A DNA stretch of 42,022 nt, from positions 1 to 42,022 of the forward strand of contig MZNV01000217.1 of assembly GCA_002081555.1 (NCBI GenBank). The letters are read 5' to 3'. The DNA is from Protostelium mycophagum (taxonomy: Eukaryota > Evosea > Variosea > Protosteliida > Protosteliaceae). Shown piece by piece: positions 19,975-30,614 of the stretch. The position numbers and the translations under genes were made by a program. How positions within the stretch are numbered: the first letter of the stretch is position 1; every line of letters starts with the position of its first letter. Below the pieces are notes generated by a model. The model was not told the origin of the DNA and ran no database searches. It was given only the letters and a program-made list of their open reading frames with translations.

Positions 19975-22900
19975 TTATTTTCTCATCGTATCCCATCCAA
20001 GTACCTCCAACTCGACGCAGTCGAACTCTTTCTTTTGACTTCCCGTGAGGCTCGCGTTATCAAACGTGGCGCTGCGGTTGCAGCTGCCGTGGTCCAGCTC
20101 TGTCTTGCGTCAATACGTCTCTCTACAACTGCATCTACAACCAGCCACGAAGACTTACCGTTGTCCAAGTAGATGCTGCAACCCGACCCTCCACCACCGA
20201 TCATCAAGCTCTCAGAATTTACCTGAAAAATTCATCTTCCGATCTTTAGATTTTTCGGATCTTTAGATTTTTCTGATCTTTAAATCTTTCGAATCTTTTA
20301 GATTTTTCTAAATCCTCACCATGAAAAATAAATTATTCTCCTTCGTCCAGTCGTAACGTCTCAATTTTGGCGCCATCGCGAAGAGAAACATCTCCCCAGT
20401 TCCGTGGAATTTGTCTGTCTTTTCCCAGGTATTGGTGCAGAACGCGCCGAAGACGTGTCCGTCTGACGTTCTGATCAACAATACAGTGGGGGAATATGGT
20501 GCACATTTGGAGATCTACAATCGTGAGTCGCAGATCGCAGAGTCGCAGATGAGGAAATTCACCAGAGAACTCAGACTGAAGCCGTTACTGCCAGTAGAAA
20601 ATATCTTCTTGGGCTCATCTAATTGACACCTGTATATCTCAATCGTTTGTGACGGCTCAATGGTTTGAGACGAATGTCGCAAAGTATTGGACCGTTGTAG
20701 ACGCACCTGATGGGTAGCCATAGCCACAATGTGGCGATCTGTTCGTGTTCTAGGAAATTAGAAAGTGTGTCTATATTCTCTGGCAGCTGTTGGTCCCTCG
20801 AGCTTCTCAAATAATCAAGACAAGAGTTCTTCCTGTCAGAAATGTCAATCTGACATATTGTGTCAAAATGACGTGTCTCACCCGAATGAAACACCCCACG
20901 CTAATTCTAAGATGTCATTGTCTTCTTTCCATGTTGTCATGAAATTATCCAGTTCTGTGACCATCTGCTGCAGGGTGTTGCATTTCAATAAAACGTCCGT
21001 ATTAATTAAGAACACCGCCAGGGCCATACGGAACATGATGATCATTCCTAGAGATTCCTCAGAAATTTCCATGAGTTTTCACGGAAAAATCACCTTCAGA
21101 AATAAAACAGTCAAAAATTCTCAGAACAATTCTGTACGAGAATTTTCCCACGAAAAGTCGAGAGAACCACCTGAATTTTCTCAGAAATTTCTCCAACAAA
21201 AGATTCTGGAATTTCACGGAAATTTCTCACTTTGAGGCGAAGTGACATTGCTCCAGATCGTCTACAACAGATTCGATGTGGGAGTGTAGATCTGGTGCGC
21301 ACATACGTAACGCGTTGAGAGTGACAGCGGAGAATAAATCGGGGATATTGAAATGTGCAAAGTCGGCGATCTACAACTCTCAGAAAAGTGGAAGAAAAAT
21401 AGTAAGAGGATAAAAAATTGTTCCGAAATTGTTTTAGAGATTTTAATTTTATTTCTGTTGAGAAATAAATTCTTTAAAAAATAGAAAATTCTTTCAGGAA
21501 AAATTAAAATTAAAATAATAAAAAGAACAAAAAAAATAATAAAATTAAAATAATAATAAAAATAACAATAAAAATAATAATATAATAAATAACCTTATTT
21601 TGGTTGAATAAAGCCATAGTCGTGTAGAAGGCTTGTTCTTCGGAGATATAATGCAATAAAATGCATACTGTGAAATGTCAGCGAAATTTCATGTATATAC
21701 AGTTGTAGATACGCACTCATATCGGGCAATATCGGGTGGAGGTATGCAAAATGTGCTCGAGATTTTCTGTACAAGACCCATAATAGTCTCTGCATCCTTC
21801 GGATATTTTCTTCGGATAAATTGTGGTTCTGGGGGGAAAATCCTTATGAAAGTCAGTCCATCTACAACTCAAACATAGAATAATTCTTTGACCTCAAATC
21901 CACATCAAAATTTTACAATAAAAATGAAAAAATCAATCTACAACGGTGTAGATACCTTCAGGCAGGTATCCGCTGAGTAATTGTACGTTTTTCATCACGA
22001 TATCATCGCATACAATATCTCCCGACTGGTCAGTCGCGCTTTCGATCTCCTCCGGTGAGAATGCCATTCGTATCGCTCGATCGTATAACTTGTTATCTTG
22101 GGCCAAGAGTTCTGTACACCCGCTAATACTGAGCCAAACCTGACGTGTTATACTTGTGTCTTTCACACTTTCTTGCTTTGGAAAATCGTGGTGATCATAA
22201 AAATGTGGATATTCGATTGTCGCGTTGTAGATGGACGTACCCTCTGTCTGTGGTTGTCGGGGATACCTTTTCTAATCTGTACGATGAGTTGATGTGTGTC
22301 ATCTAAATTCGTGAAGGGGGACCAAAACTCCGCGACAGTACTCTGCCATACGTAAGATTCATCACTCTACAATTGATTTTTCATTCAAGTCGTAAATATG
22401 CAAAAAGGCGTGTCTACAACGATGTAGAACCGACCTGAGATCTCTTCTTGTTTCCAAGCGTAGGGCTACCTGTAAGATCAGGACTTCCCACAGCACTGGA
22501 GGGGCGGTTGCTCGTTGTAGATGCTGGAGCAGAGCTGGACCCGACTACCGAACTCCATATGGACCCAATAGCCTGAGAATTTTTGGCTCGTTGTAGAAGG
22601 TGAATATCTTTTATTCGATTTTTCAAATACATTTCTTGCATTATTTTTGGCTGGTTGTAGAAAGCAAATTTTTTTCTACAAAATTCTGTGTTGTAGATGG
22701 ATAAATACTGACCTGGGTGCTCATCTGTACAGAGGATGACAGTGGGTTTGTGTTTGTATTTTGCTCGACTTCCTGACATATGTCAACCATTTCTCAAATG
22801 AATAAAACCCACCCCTTCATCAGGTGCCTTCGAACCCGCACTATCCGCAGTATCAGCTATCAAATGTCAATCTTTTAGATCTCCAAATCTACAATAATTT

Positions 22901-25900
22901 GTTCTAAGAATGCAATCATATTCGAAGAGAATATTCCGAGAGTCTTCTGAGAACATTCCCAGAAAATTAGGAGAAATTTCTGGGAAATTACCTATGACGA
23001 GAAAAGTACTGAGCATTCCGCTGATGATTGAAGATATCTTTCTGCCGCTCAATTTGTCTACCAAAGTGGGCACGAATTTCGTGGAATTGAACAATCTTCC
23101 CCAAACGTACACGTCACCTGACACTGAGAAAATTTGAATTTGAAATTTGGCGGGAGTAATTTTGACGGGAAAAAAATTGACGAGAAATTACCGGTCTGGA
23201 CGATGTTATGAAAATTCCCGCAAGTCAAAATCCTGATGGGGGAAGGCATTCCCACAAACACAGGCCTGTTTTGGTCAGTTTTTCTCGAAATTTCGACGAA
23301 ATTTCAGAGAAATCTCACGTGGTGATACTCTGTTGAGTCTTGTCGGGGACTGGACCACATTGTCCCTCTGAACATGCCCCGAAACAATAAGCTGTTCCCT
23401 CATCGGTAACTACCGTGGAATGATAGAATCCACCTGGAGTGGTCAATCTACAACGTTGTATGTTGCGAAATATAATGTGATCACAATAATTATCTTTATG
23501 AATTGTATTTTTTTGAGTTGCAGAGTTTTGAAAAAGTGAAAAAATTTTACCGACGACTTGATTGACCAGTTTGTTATCTAAGCCTTTCACAATGCGGGGT
23601 GTTTTTGTGTCCTATTTTCAACTTAGATTCTTCGTCTACAACGTTGTAGTTATCCGGATAATTACCTCGGTGTTCCCATGACCACACTGTCCGAAATCGG
23701 ATTTTCCAAAGGTGAACAAAATGGTAACGTGACTTGCCTGTGGTTTGGCCCTCACAATACCTGCTTAATTTTACATCGTTGTAGTTTGACATTTTTCAGT
23801 AAAAATAAGACTCCTCTTGAACCAAACAAAGAATTTTCGCAGAATCTTGACTGAAATTTCGGTGAAATTTCTCACCCTCTTCCTCTGTCAATTTTGCGGT
23901 GATCTTTCTACAACGGAACAATACGAGCGTGTGAGCCCATCCACAAGCCACTGAACTGATCACCGGCTTAGTGTAGCTGTTCACCTCTGTCGGCCTCTGT
24001 CTCTTCTCCAACATCGGCTGTTTCATTCTGATGAGAAGCATGACGTCATCATTTGGAAATTATATATATATAATTTTTTTTGAAATTTTTTTTAAATTTT
24101 GGGTGGAAATTTGACTTACAGATTCTGCATTAAAATCTGTTTCAGATGATTCCGGAGATCTTATCGCCGCTCTGACTGTTTCCAACATCCTCATGGCAAC
24201 CTGTATATGACGTCATCGTATTCTTCCCGCCAAAATAGTGTACAGAGGGTCATCCTCTTTCGTCTTTTAAAAAATCTGCATCTCTGCGCGTTGTAGATGT
24301 GACACACAAAACGGAACCGTGCCACCACCACGGTAACAACGGTGAAGAGATGCAAAACCACTACCTCTTCTTGCGATAATGGGGCCAATACGGATGCTAT
24401 CTGGGATGTCAATGACGTGGCATGGGATAGTGTGTCATGGTTTGACCTCAGCGATCCCTCTGTCATCGTAGGACTTGTCACATCCACCTACATAACTTCA
24501 TTTTTTTTCATTTTTTGAAAATCAACTTCGAGGAATGGTTTTATTGAAATGAAATTCAGATTTTTCCAGGAAAATACTTGCAAAATCTTGATATGTCACC
24601 TTGACCTCTATCGTCTTGGTCTTGTACAATTCCTTGTCGACAGGCATACTTATGGTGACCCCTTCGATCTTACTGCCTCTGTTATTCCTCGATGGGGGTG
24701 ACCCGCTGCTCTTCTGTGGCTCTTCCCATTCAAATGGGAATTTGAAGTAGTTACGTAAACTGACGGGGTGGAAGGTGTCACTCTCTGTTCCTATTCCAAT
24801 GCGACCGCTCTCCCCCATACCCCAAGTGAATACTGGGGGTGTTAGCGTTGTAGATAACCGATTTGAGGAAACAACTTTTATTAGGAGATGATGGTGTATA
24901 ATTTTTTTGGACGGCGTGTACTTGCCAATAAAAATGATAGAGTTTATATCTCTTTCACATCATACAGGTAACATCCGAAAAACGTGGTCCTGAACCCTAA
25001 ACCCAGAACCCTGCGAAAATGTGAAAAATCAACCGACCTTCCCCGTCCAGTGTCAGAGCGAGGGAGTGGTGTCCACCACAGCAGATCTTATCGGTTATAC
25101 GATTGACTAAGCTCGTAATCACTGAAGGCGTCGGGGAATTCTTCACCTCGTTGCCTATACCCAATTGCCCTGCGGTAATGAACGAGGAGAATCACGGTAA
25201 GAAGAGGCGTTACCGTGGGAGTTGTCACCGCAGGCGTAGATGTGGCCGTTTTCGGTCAGAAAAAGAGTGTGGCCGGCACCTGCGGTCACCTGTGATGACG
25301 TCATGCGTCTACAACGAAAAAGCCGGTCAAGCTGGTCTTTGCAAAATGAAGGAAGGGTAACTCCGTGTGTTGGTACAACATTAATAATTACTGCATTCTT
25401 AACCTCTATGGGATACCACTTCAAATACCTCTTCTGAACAGCACAAATTTTTGTGCCAAGAAAATTCCAAGAAACACTTTTGCATAAATCTTTGTAGATG
25501 TAAAAAGTACCTGTTTAATTTGTTTTGTAGGCAGCAACATCATCGGCTTTACAAGTGCTTGCTCTTCCGGAAAATTCTCCACGTTGATCGAAAAGGCGTG
25601 TCCCTCAGCTGGCATCTTTCAGCGTTGTAGATGGACGGAAAATTTCCTCGAATTATCTCTGAAATTTCTCACCGTTGAGGGCGACGAGTTTCCTGTCCAA
25701 TGAAGAGAAGAAAACTTTGGTGATGTGGTCCTCTTTCTTTATGTTATTTACCTATTTTAAAAATTACTTCTGAAACATAGAAAAATTTTAAACTTTTCAT
25801 AGTGGTAATCATCAAGATCATGATGATCAGATGCAAAGATCGAGGCATTTATAATTCCAAAGGACCAATGAATATTTTTTTCAAAGATTAGAGAATTTTC

Positions 25901-26364
25901 TAGAAGTTCACACCCGAATTTCAATGATTATTTGTTCGGAATGCATGATGATGATTGAAAATTCAAAAAAGTCGAACCTTATGGAACCTCTCTCGATCAC
26001 TATCTAATTGATTTGTGTGTGACATCAGATAAATTTCCGTCCTTGGCAAGCACTCAGAATCCACCTTTGACATGCAGCCCTTGTGTAAAAATAATGCACA
26101 CTCTAAAAGATGTCAGACCTTGATGGTTGGTTAGATCCTCGAAAGGAAAATCATATAAATGTCCCGAAAGTGTTTGGGTGATGTCACTGTAGATCAATGT
26201 TCTTTAAGATCATGGTGACTACGGCCATAAAAGAAAGGGTGATGAGATCTCTCACCCTCACACTCATATCCTAAAGACAGCCAAAACGTGTTCTGACAGA
26301 CATCGCAGGTCTTATTCGGTACCCTCTTCCATATGAAAGCATGGGGTGGTGGACTACTAGTCAT
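19975..26364 (-). CDS. C1-RCC1-TBC-TLDc multidomain protein
   Basis: A gene of more than twenty small exons encoding roughly 1,100 residues. From the start at 26364: a C1 zinc finger (HAFIWKRVPNKTCDVC ... YEC, then ECALFLHKGC and DSEC, with all eight His/Cys ligands spaced as in the family); RCC1 repeats from about 25770 to 22870 (AGAGHTLFLTENGHIYACGD, CCGGHHSLALTLDGE, FHSTVVTDEGTAYCFG-type, SGDVYVWGRLF); a Ser/Thr/Pro linker (22800-22430); a TBC domain (VQIRKGIPDNHRQRVW, CILLHYISEEQAFY, RIFDCFISEGMIIMFRMALA); and a C-terminal TLDc domain (LLIRTSDGHVFGAF, MIGGGGSGCSIYLDN, SATFDNASLTGSQ, CVELEVLGWD). C1 binds diacylglycerol or lipid, TBC acts on Rab GTPases and TLDc occurs in TBC1D24, oxidation-resistance and V-ATPase-linked proteins. 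A vesicle-traffic role is inferred. The TBC part resembles TBC1D24 and lacks both catalytic fingers. Confidence 0.85.
20241..20315. repeat. Degenerate tandem repeat GATCTTTAGATTTTTC
   Basis: About four to five imperfect head-to-tail copies of a 16-18-base unit lie in an intron between two TLDc exons. They stretch that intron to about 100 bases, which is long for this window. Confidence 0.7.
21400..21600. repeat. A/T-rich simple-sequence intron
   Basis: Stretches of AATAATAAAAATAA-type sequence fill an unusually long intron inside the TBC-coding part. It contains no coding potential. Confidence 0.7.
22579..22662. repeat. 20-base direct repeat carrying the GTTGTAG word, within an intron
   Basis: ATTTTTGGCTCGTTGTAGAA (22579-22598) and ATTTTTGGCTGGTTGTAGAA (22643-22662) differ by one base. 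Both lie in one intron of the linker region, in antisense orientation to the gene. Confidence 0.8.
23636..23649. repeat. Perfect palindrome CTACAACGTTGTAG
   Basis: This 14-base palindrome, two head-to-head copies of CGTTGTAG sharing the central CG, lies in an intron of the RCC1 part. A near copy (CTACAACGTTGTATG) is at 23450. Confidence 0.85.
25193..25217. repeat. Intron hairpin CACGGTAA ... TTACCGTG
   Basis: Eight-base complementary arms with a nine-base loop fall in a 44-base intron between the exons encoding GDNSH and QLGIGNEVKN of the RCC1 part. The hairpin includes the donor dinucleotide, so it could affect splicing. Confidence 0.7.
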
Positions 26365-26722
26365 CGATTGTTACTATATATCAAGGCGTGTGGATCTCCG
26401 TCTGAACCCACTACCGCCCGCAATAAATGAAAATGATGTCTGATGAGCCCAAAGATTGTTGCCCGAAAAATCAAGAAATTTCTAATTTATTTTTATTTAT
26501 TTTAAATAAAAAATCCAAAAGCTTTCCACCCTGTGGACGACACAAAATTCCAATTGTTCAAACTTCCGCACCCAGGAAGAGGAAAATGAACGAGATGATC
26601 ATGGTCATTGACTCATTCTTTATACAAAGCCCGTGTTGCCAGCAGGCAACTTGGTTTTCTACAAGCACATAGGGTATAGGGTAAAAATTGTTGTACAACA
26701 GCACGGTTTTCCCGCCAGAATT
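26365..26722. promoter_or_regulatory. Intergenic: upstream region of the C1-RCC1-TBC-TLDc gene
   Basis: This is a 358-base spacer between the start of one minus-strand gene and the stop of the next. An 81-codon plus-strand frame (26427-26672) is Cys/Lys-rich with no family resemblance and is probably chance. TGATCATGA-like words are present, but no firm promoter element. Confidence 0.5.
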
Positions 26723-27588
26723 CTAAGCAGCCACGGGGTGAGCGACTTGGCTGGAGGTGATGGATCTGGACCGTCTTCTCGTCTTGATAGAGCAGTCCGC
26801 GGATGATCTCGATAATGATCTCGTCCTCCTGATTTGGTATCGATTGTTCTTAGAGGGTGTCTCATAAGTTTTTCCTCTTATCTAAATTGGGATCAGTATG
26901 ATGAACTAGAATGAAAATGTCTTTTCACCTCATCAAAGATGTCCTCGTGGGGCTCTTCCATGAGACCGATGCAGTTGAGCTCTATCTCTCTTCTATAAAA
27001 CTCAAAATTCTCGAAGGAGACGTTGAGGTTGTAGTTGATCAAGTTTAAAAATCTCCTCTCCAATGTATTGAGATCTTGAAGATCTATGCCTGCCACGATG
27101 GAATAGTATTTGTTGTTGTAGGTGGTATCCTCCAGTGTCTTTGAAGCTACCAAGATGCTTGTGAACAATAACCGGTGGACATTAAGGTGTGTGATGTGGA
27201 CACCAGCACCCATAGCCAGACGATCCAGAAAGAGTACGGCCATGATATAAACCTCTGCGCTGCATGGAGTGTAGCGGACGATTCTATCCAAATAGCCAGA
27301 AATCGAGATTTCCGGGACTTCTGGTGCATCAAAGATTTTGCATCTCTGAATCTAAATGTGGTGAGTCCTGACCAAATCGTGTTAGTCTTTGTGTCTCACC
27401 TTTGGGGTTTGTTGATTGATGAGTTTGTGGAGGATATTGGAGATGACCGGTGTAGTCAAAACTTTGTACACTTCATCGTTTTGTGATCTGACAAAGAGTA
27501 ACTCCCTCTTGAGTTCCTCAGGGCTGATGTGCGGTATGGATCTGTGATCGCGCAGTATGGCAAACAATGATGTGTGATCGTCCTTCAT
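26723..27588 (-). CDS. PHO80-type cyclin
   Basis: A regulatory subunit for a cyclin-dependent kinase of the Pho85/CDK5 type. Three exons join in frame. The cyclin box reads PEISISGYLDRIVRYTPCS, VLFLDRLAMGAG, HRLLFTSILVASKTLEDTTY (the family HRLLITSIMVAxKxxED block), then NNKYYSIVAGIDLQDLNTLE and RFLNLINYNLNVSFENF. N-terminal helix LTTPVISNILHKLINQQTP precedes the box. The last exon adds a short Ser/Arg-rich tail (RRTRSLSRSSADC, RRRSRSITSS) ending at 26723. An in-frame stop after HSSSSY would be read if the last intron were retained, giving a shorter form. In fungi and trypanosomes such cyclins act in phosphate signalling, polarity or cell-cycle control; the role here is not known. Confidence 0.92.
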
Positions 27589-27881
27589 TCTTCTGTTCTT
27601 TTCTATTCTGTACTCTTACAATGATATTCTTGCCACGTTCTTGTAAAGTTTAGACACGCAGTTGTTGAGATGTTGCGCGGGATTGTTTACTGATTTTTGG
27701 CGCCAGGCCCACCAAAACCGAGGAATTTCTCCGTTCCTCGCATTCGCAAATCTCCGTGACATCACGCGAACATTAACCGCACATTACGCGCGTAATTAAC
27801 GCGTGTAGATCTTGAAATTTCGGCGGACGGAGAATATTTTCATCAAAGATTTTATTCGGTATTCCAAAGATAGATTGAGAG
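27589..27881. promoter_or_regulatory. Divergent promoter: cyclin and Stealth-family genes
   Basis: A 293-base spacer separates two divergent starts. It contains a GC-richer patch with overlapping words CGCGTAATTAACGCG (27788-27802), a palindrome-like site that could bind a dimeric regulator. Confidence 0.5.
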
Positions 27882-30246
27882 ATGTTTTGGAACCTTAAGA
27901 GGTCCAAAGGTGTTCAAAAAGGTTGGTGACTTGTGGGACTGCAGTCCTTATTTAAAGAGAACAAGAATTTTGTGGTTCCGTCCGATCTGTGGGCGACTTT
28001 TTACGAGAGATTTTCAACGAAGAACAGACACATCTCGGAGATGCCGGCATTCTGCCACGGGATTGTTTTCCATCAGCCGGAAACATGTCCGAGCGTCCCC
28101 CAAACGTCATTGTTTTGGCAGGTTAGTGTGAGTGTGAATCCGCGGATACACCTTGTGTTGGTCTCATCATTCAGATTTATGCCAATTTATTAACCAAATG
28201 ATGTGCAATATCCTGGCATATCCCAGAATACTCCAACTGTTTTTCCAATCCAGTTGACGGTGACAAACACGTTGTTTACCGAGAATTTTACCATAGTTCA
28301 GGGAATAAATCAAAGTCTCCAATCATTTATTTTGCAAATATATTTGATTTTATGAGGATTTTTGAGGATTCAATTATTCTCTTTCCTTGGACTAAAATTT
28401 TGTTTAATTGGCAGCGCAATGGTTATTAATAAATGAAGTGAAAATTGAAAAACATTTCCCAGCAGACACAGATTTGTGCCATTTTGAAAGATAAAATTAA
28501 TTGGCAATTATTTTTTATAATCCTGGTGACCATTGCAGCAACAGACTGTTTCCCTGGAAGAACGCCTTACCGCAACCCTCGCATTCTGTACCGGGATTCT
28601 TCAAAAATTATTTGCTTCAAACGATAATTTTGAAATTAGTACAAAATCGTGTCCGCAATATTACTGTGAAATTTCGCAAAATTTATTTAATATTAAAAAA
28701 ATGAAAACTATTTCAAAGAAGATTCACCATTTTGTGAGTGAGATAAATCAGAGTGGAGATAAATTCAAAACTAATTATACACCTTCTGAACAAAATTACA
28801 ACAGTATTCAAGGGAATTTCTTCATATTTTGAATGATCAGTCAACTTTCGAAGAGGCACAGCAACCGGTTGATCATAAGCAGCACTTCAAGCTTGCTGTG
28901 CACTTCAACCTCAAGCGAGATAAGCGCAAGAAAGGCCATTTTGAACAGTGGCGACCGTTTTGTTTCGGGAATTCTCTCAGGCAATTATTTTCCGCATTTT
29001 CCCGCATTTTCCGCCTTTTTCCGCATTCTTCCGGATTATTCAAAATGAGCACGGCGGAATTTTCGGGCCTTTTTCATTTGTGGGGAACAGCACAAATATT
29101 CTTTCTATCAATAGCTCATCTGTACATCTGTCGGAGATTAAAGGCACAAAGATTAACCTCAGCATTCCGAGCTGTGATTTATCTCGCAACAGAGGTACAA
29201 CCGAGCGAAATGAGAGGAACCGAAGGAGCAAGCGATGGTGGTCATATTTATATTTGTAGAGATATTAGGTCTACACCTGATGTCGTTCATGAGCACTCTT
29301 AACCGTCTTTCCTGAATGATGAGCCTATAGATGTCGTCTACACTTGGGTGAACGGCAGCTGCGCAATTCGCATTCAGAATTTGGGGAAGTACAATGGCAA
29401 AAAGGGACAAGCGTAAATCGGTTGCTAAAAAGTGTGATGAAGTCTTAATGAGGAGCAGTCACGGTTTCTGATTGGAATGAGCTGTACTGGTCAGTCAAGT
29501 CTGTCGGAAAGAATATTGGGTGGGTTAGACATATTCACATCGTCGCAGCAGATGGAAAAAGACCGTCTTGGCTACCAGAAGACAGAGGATTAGAATGGTA
29601 CCGCATTCGCAACTCTTCAATCAAAGTCACTACCAAGTTTCAACTCAAACGGGATAGAGCAAACATAGTCAAGTTGGAGGGACTTTCAGAGAGGTGATTG
29701 ATAGAAGACGAAGAAGAAGAAGTTCTTAATGTACCTCAGATTCCTGTACATGAACGACGATCACTTCATCGGAAGGCCTCTTCCCAAGTCCTTCTTCTTT
29801 CCATCAGAGACTACTCACCTTGTGTTCCTCGACAGTCAAAAGAGCACACCTTGTGACACAGACCCTCGTGGCTGCGCTTTGGATTTTTCGAATCAGTTGT
29901 AAACACATTATTACCGAGACCAGAGTCGGTCGACGATTCAACTCCCATGCTGCTTCCCCCGTTGACCTTCGCCTTTTGTAGAGGTGATGTGAAACTTCGA
30001 AAATTCAGATTTTTCGGAATATACCATCGATAGAATTATTGTAGAAGGTGACAGATTTTGGACTGCAAGACAACTGTGGAAAACATGGGCTCTCTTGACC
30101 CAGATCAAGTTGCTCTTTTCTGTGTCAATGTGGACGTCACGTAAGATATTCTATTTTACAACACCGCAATGTGAAGAATAACAGAATTGATGGAATCGAT
30201 CAAAAAGATGGTTGTAGATTTTTTCACAGACATGTTCTCAGCTTGA
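27882..30246 (+). CDS. Stealth-family phosphotransferase (GNPTAB-like)
   Basis: Stealth proteins move a hexose-1-phosphate from a nucleotide sugar to an acceptor sugar; the animal member makes the mannose-6-phosphate lysosomal tag. Conserved blocks: CR1 DVVYTWVNGS (29333-29365), CR2 DWNELYWSVKSV, NIGWVRHIHIVAADGKRPSW and WYRI, CR3 EGLSERFLYMNDDHFIGRP (the intron between LSER and FLYM is 46 bases), and a weaker CR4 (GRRFNSHAASPVDL). Last exons give ENMGSLDPDQVALFCVNVDV and SIKKMVVDFFTDMF, ending at 30246. The upstream part (27882-29250) looks like a secreted or luminal region (FVVPSDLWATFYERFS, NTPTVFPIQLTVTNTLFTEN, NSTNILSINSSSVHLSEI) with several N-glycosylation sites. Joins between 28300 and 29330 are unsure, and the first exon (MFWNLKRSKG) is tentative. 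Confidence 0.75.
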
Positions 30247-30614
30247 GATATTGCATGAAGAGCTCAGATTTTTTGGGAGGAGAAGAATAAAATAAATGTT
30301 GTCTGCATGAAATGTCAAAAATATCTGACCCACGAAAAACCTGCGATGGGTCATCATCAGGGTGATCCTTCATGATCCGCTCAGTTATAGTTTGAACAAA
30401 TGAACAACACCAATCAATTAAGAAGAGCCACCCCATTCGAGTTCCCGCCAGAGACAACTTTGGAAAGAAGGTTGGAGATCATGATGAAGGCGTGGACAGA
30501 TATAGAAAGGCAGAGATCTTCTGCAGCACATCTCGATTCTGCATGCAGGCTGCCTACTCACGCAATAAATATTTTGTAAACAATCTGATATCTTTCCACC
30601 AAAAAGTTGAACGT
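30247..30614. other. Convergent intergenic region
   Basis: No convincing exon is seen in these 368 bases between the Stealth gene (+) and the unrecognised minus-strand gene. A 77-codon minus-strand open frame at 30224-30457 runs past the end of the Stealth gene and has no family resemblance. Confidence 0.5.

Noticed and set aside
26427-26672. Small Cys/Lys-rich plus-strand protein upstream of the C1-RCC1-TBC-TLDc gene
   Set aside because: No motif, atypical composition and no splice-linked neighbours; probably chance in a promoter region.
28829-29302. 157-codon plus-strand frame as a separate gene
   Set aside because: Another frame over the same bases (NSTNILSINSSSVHLSEI) leads in phase toward the Stealth exons, so it is more likely part of that gene, partly out of frame.
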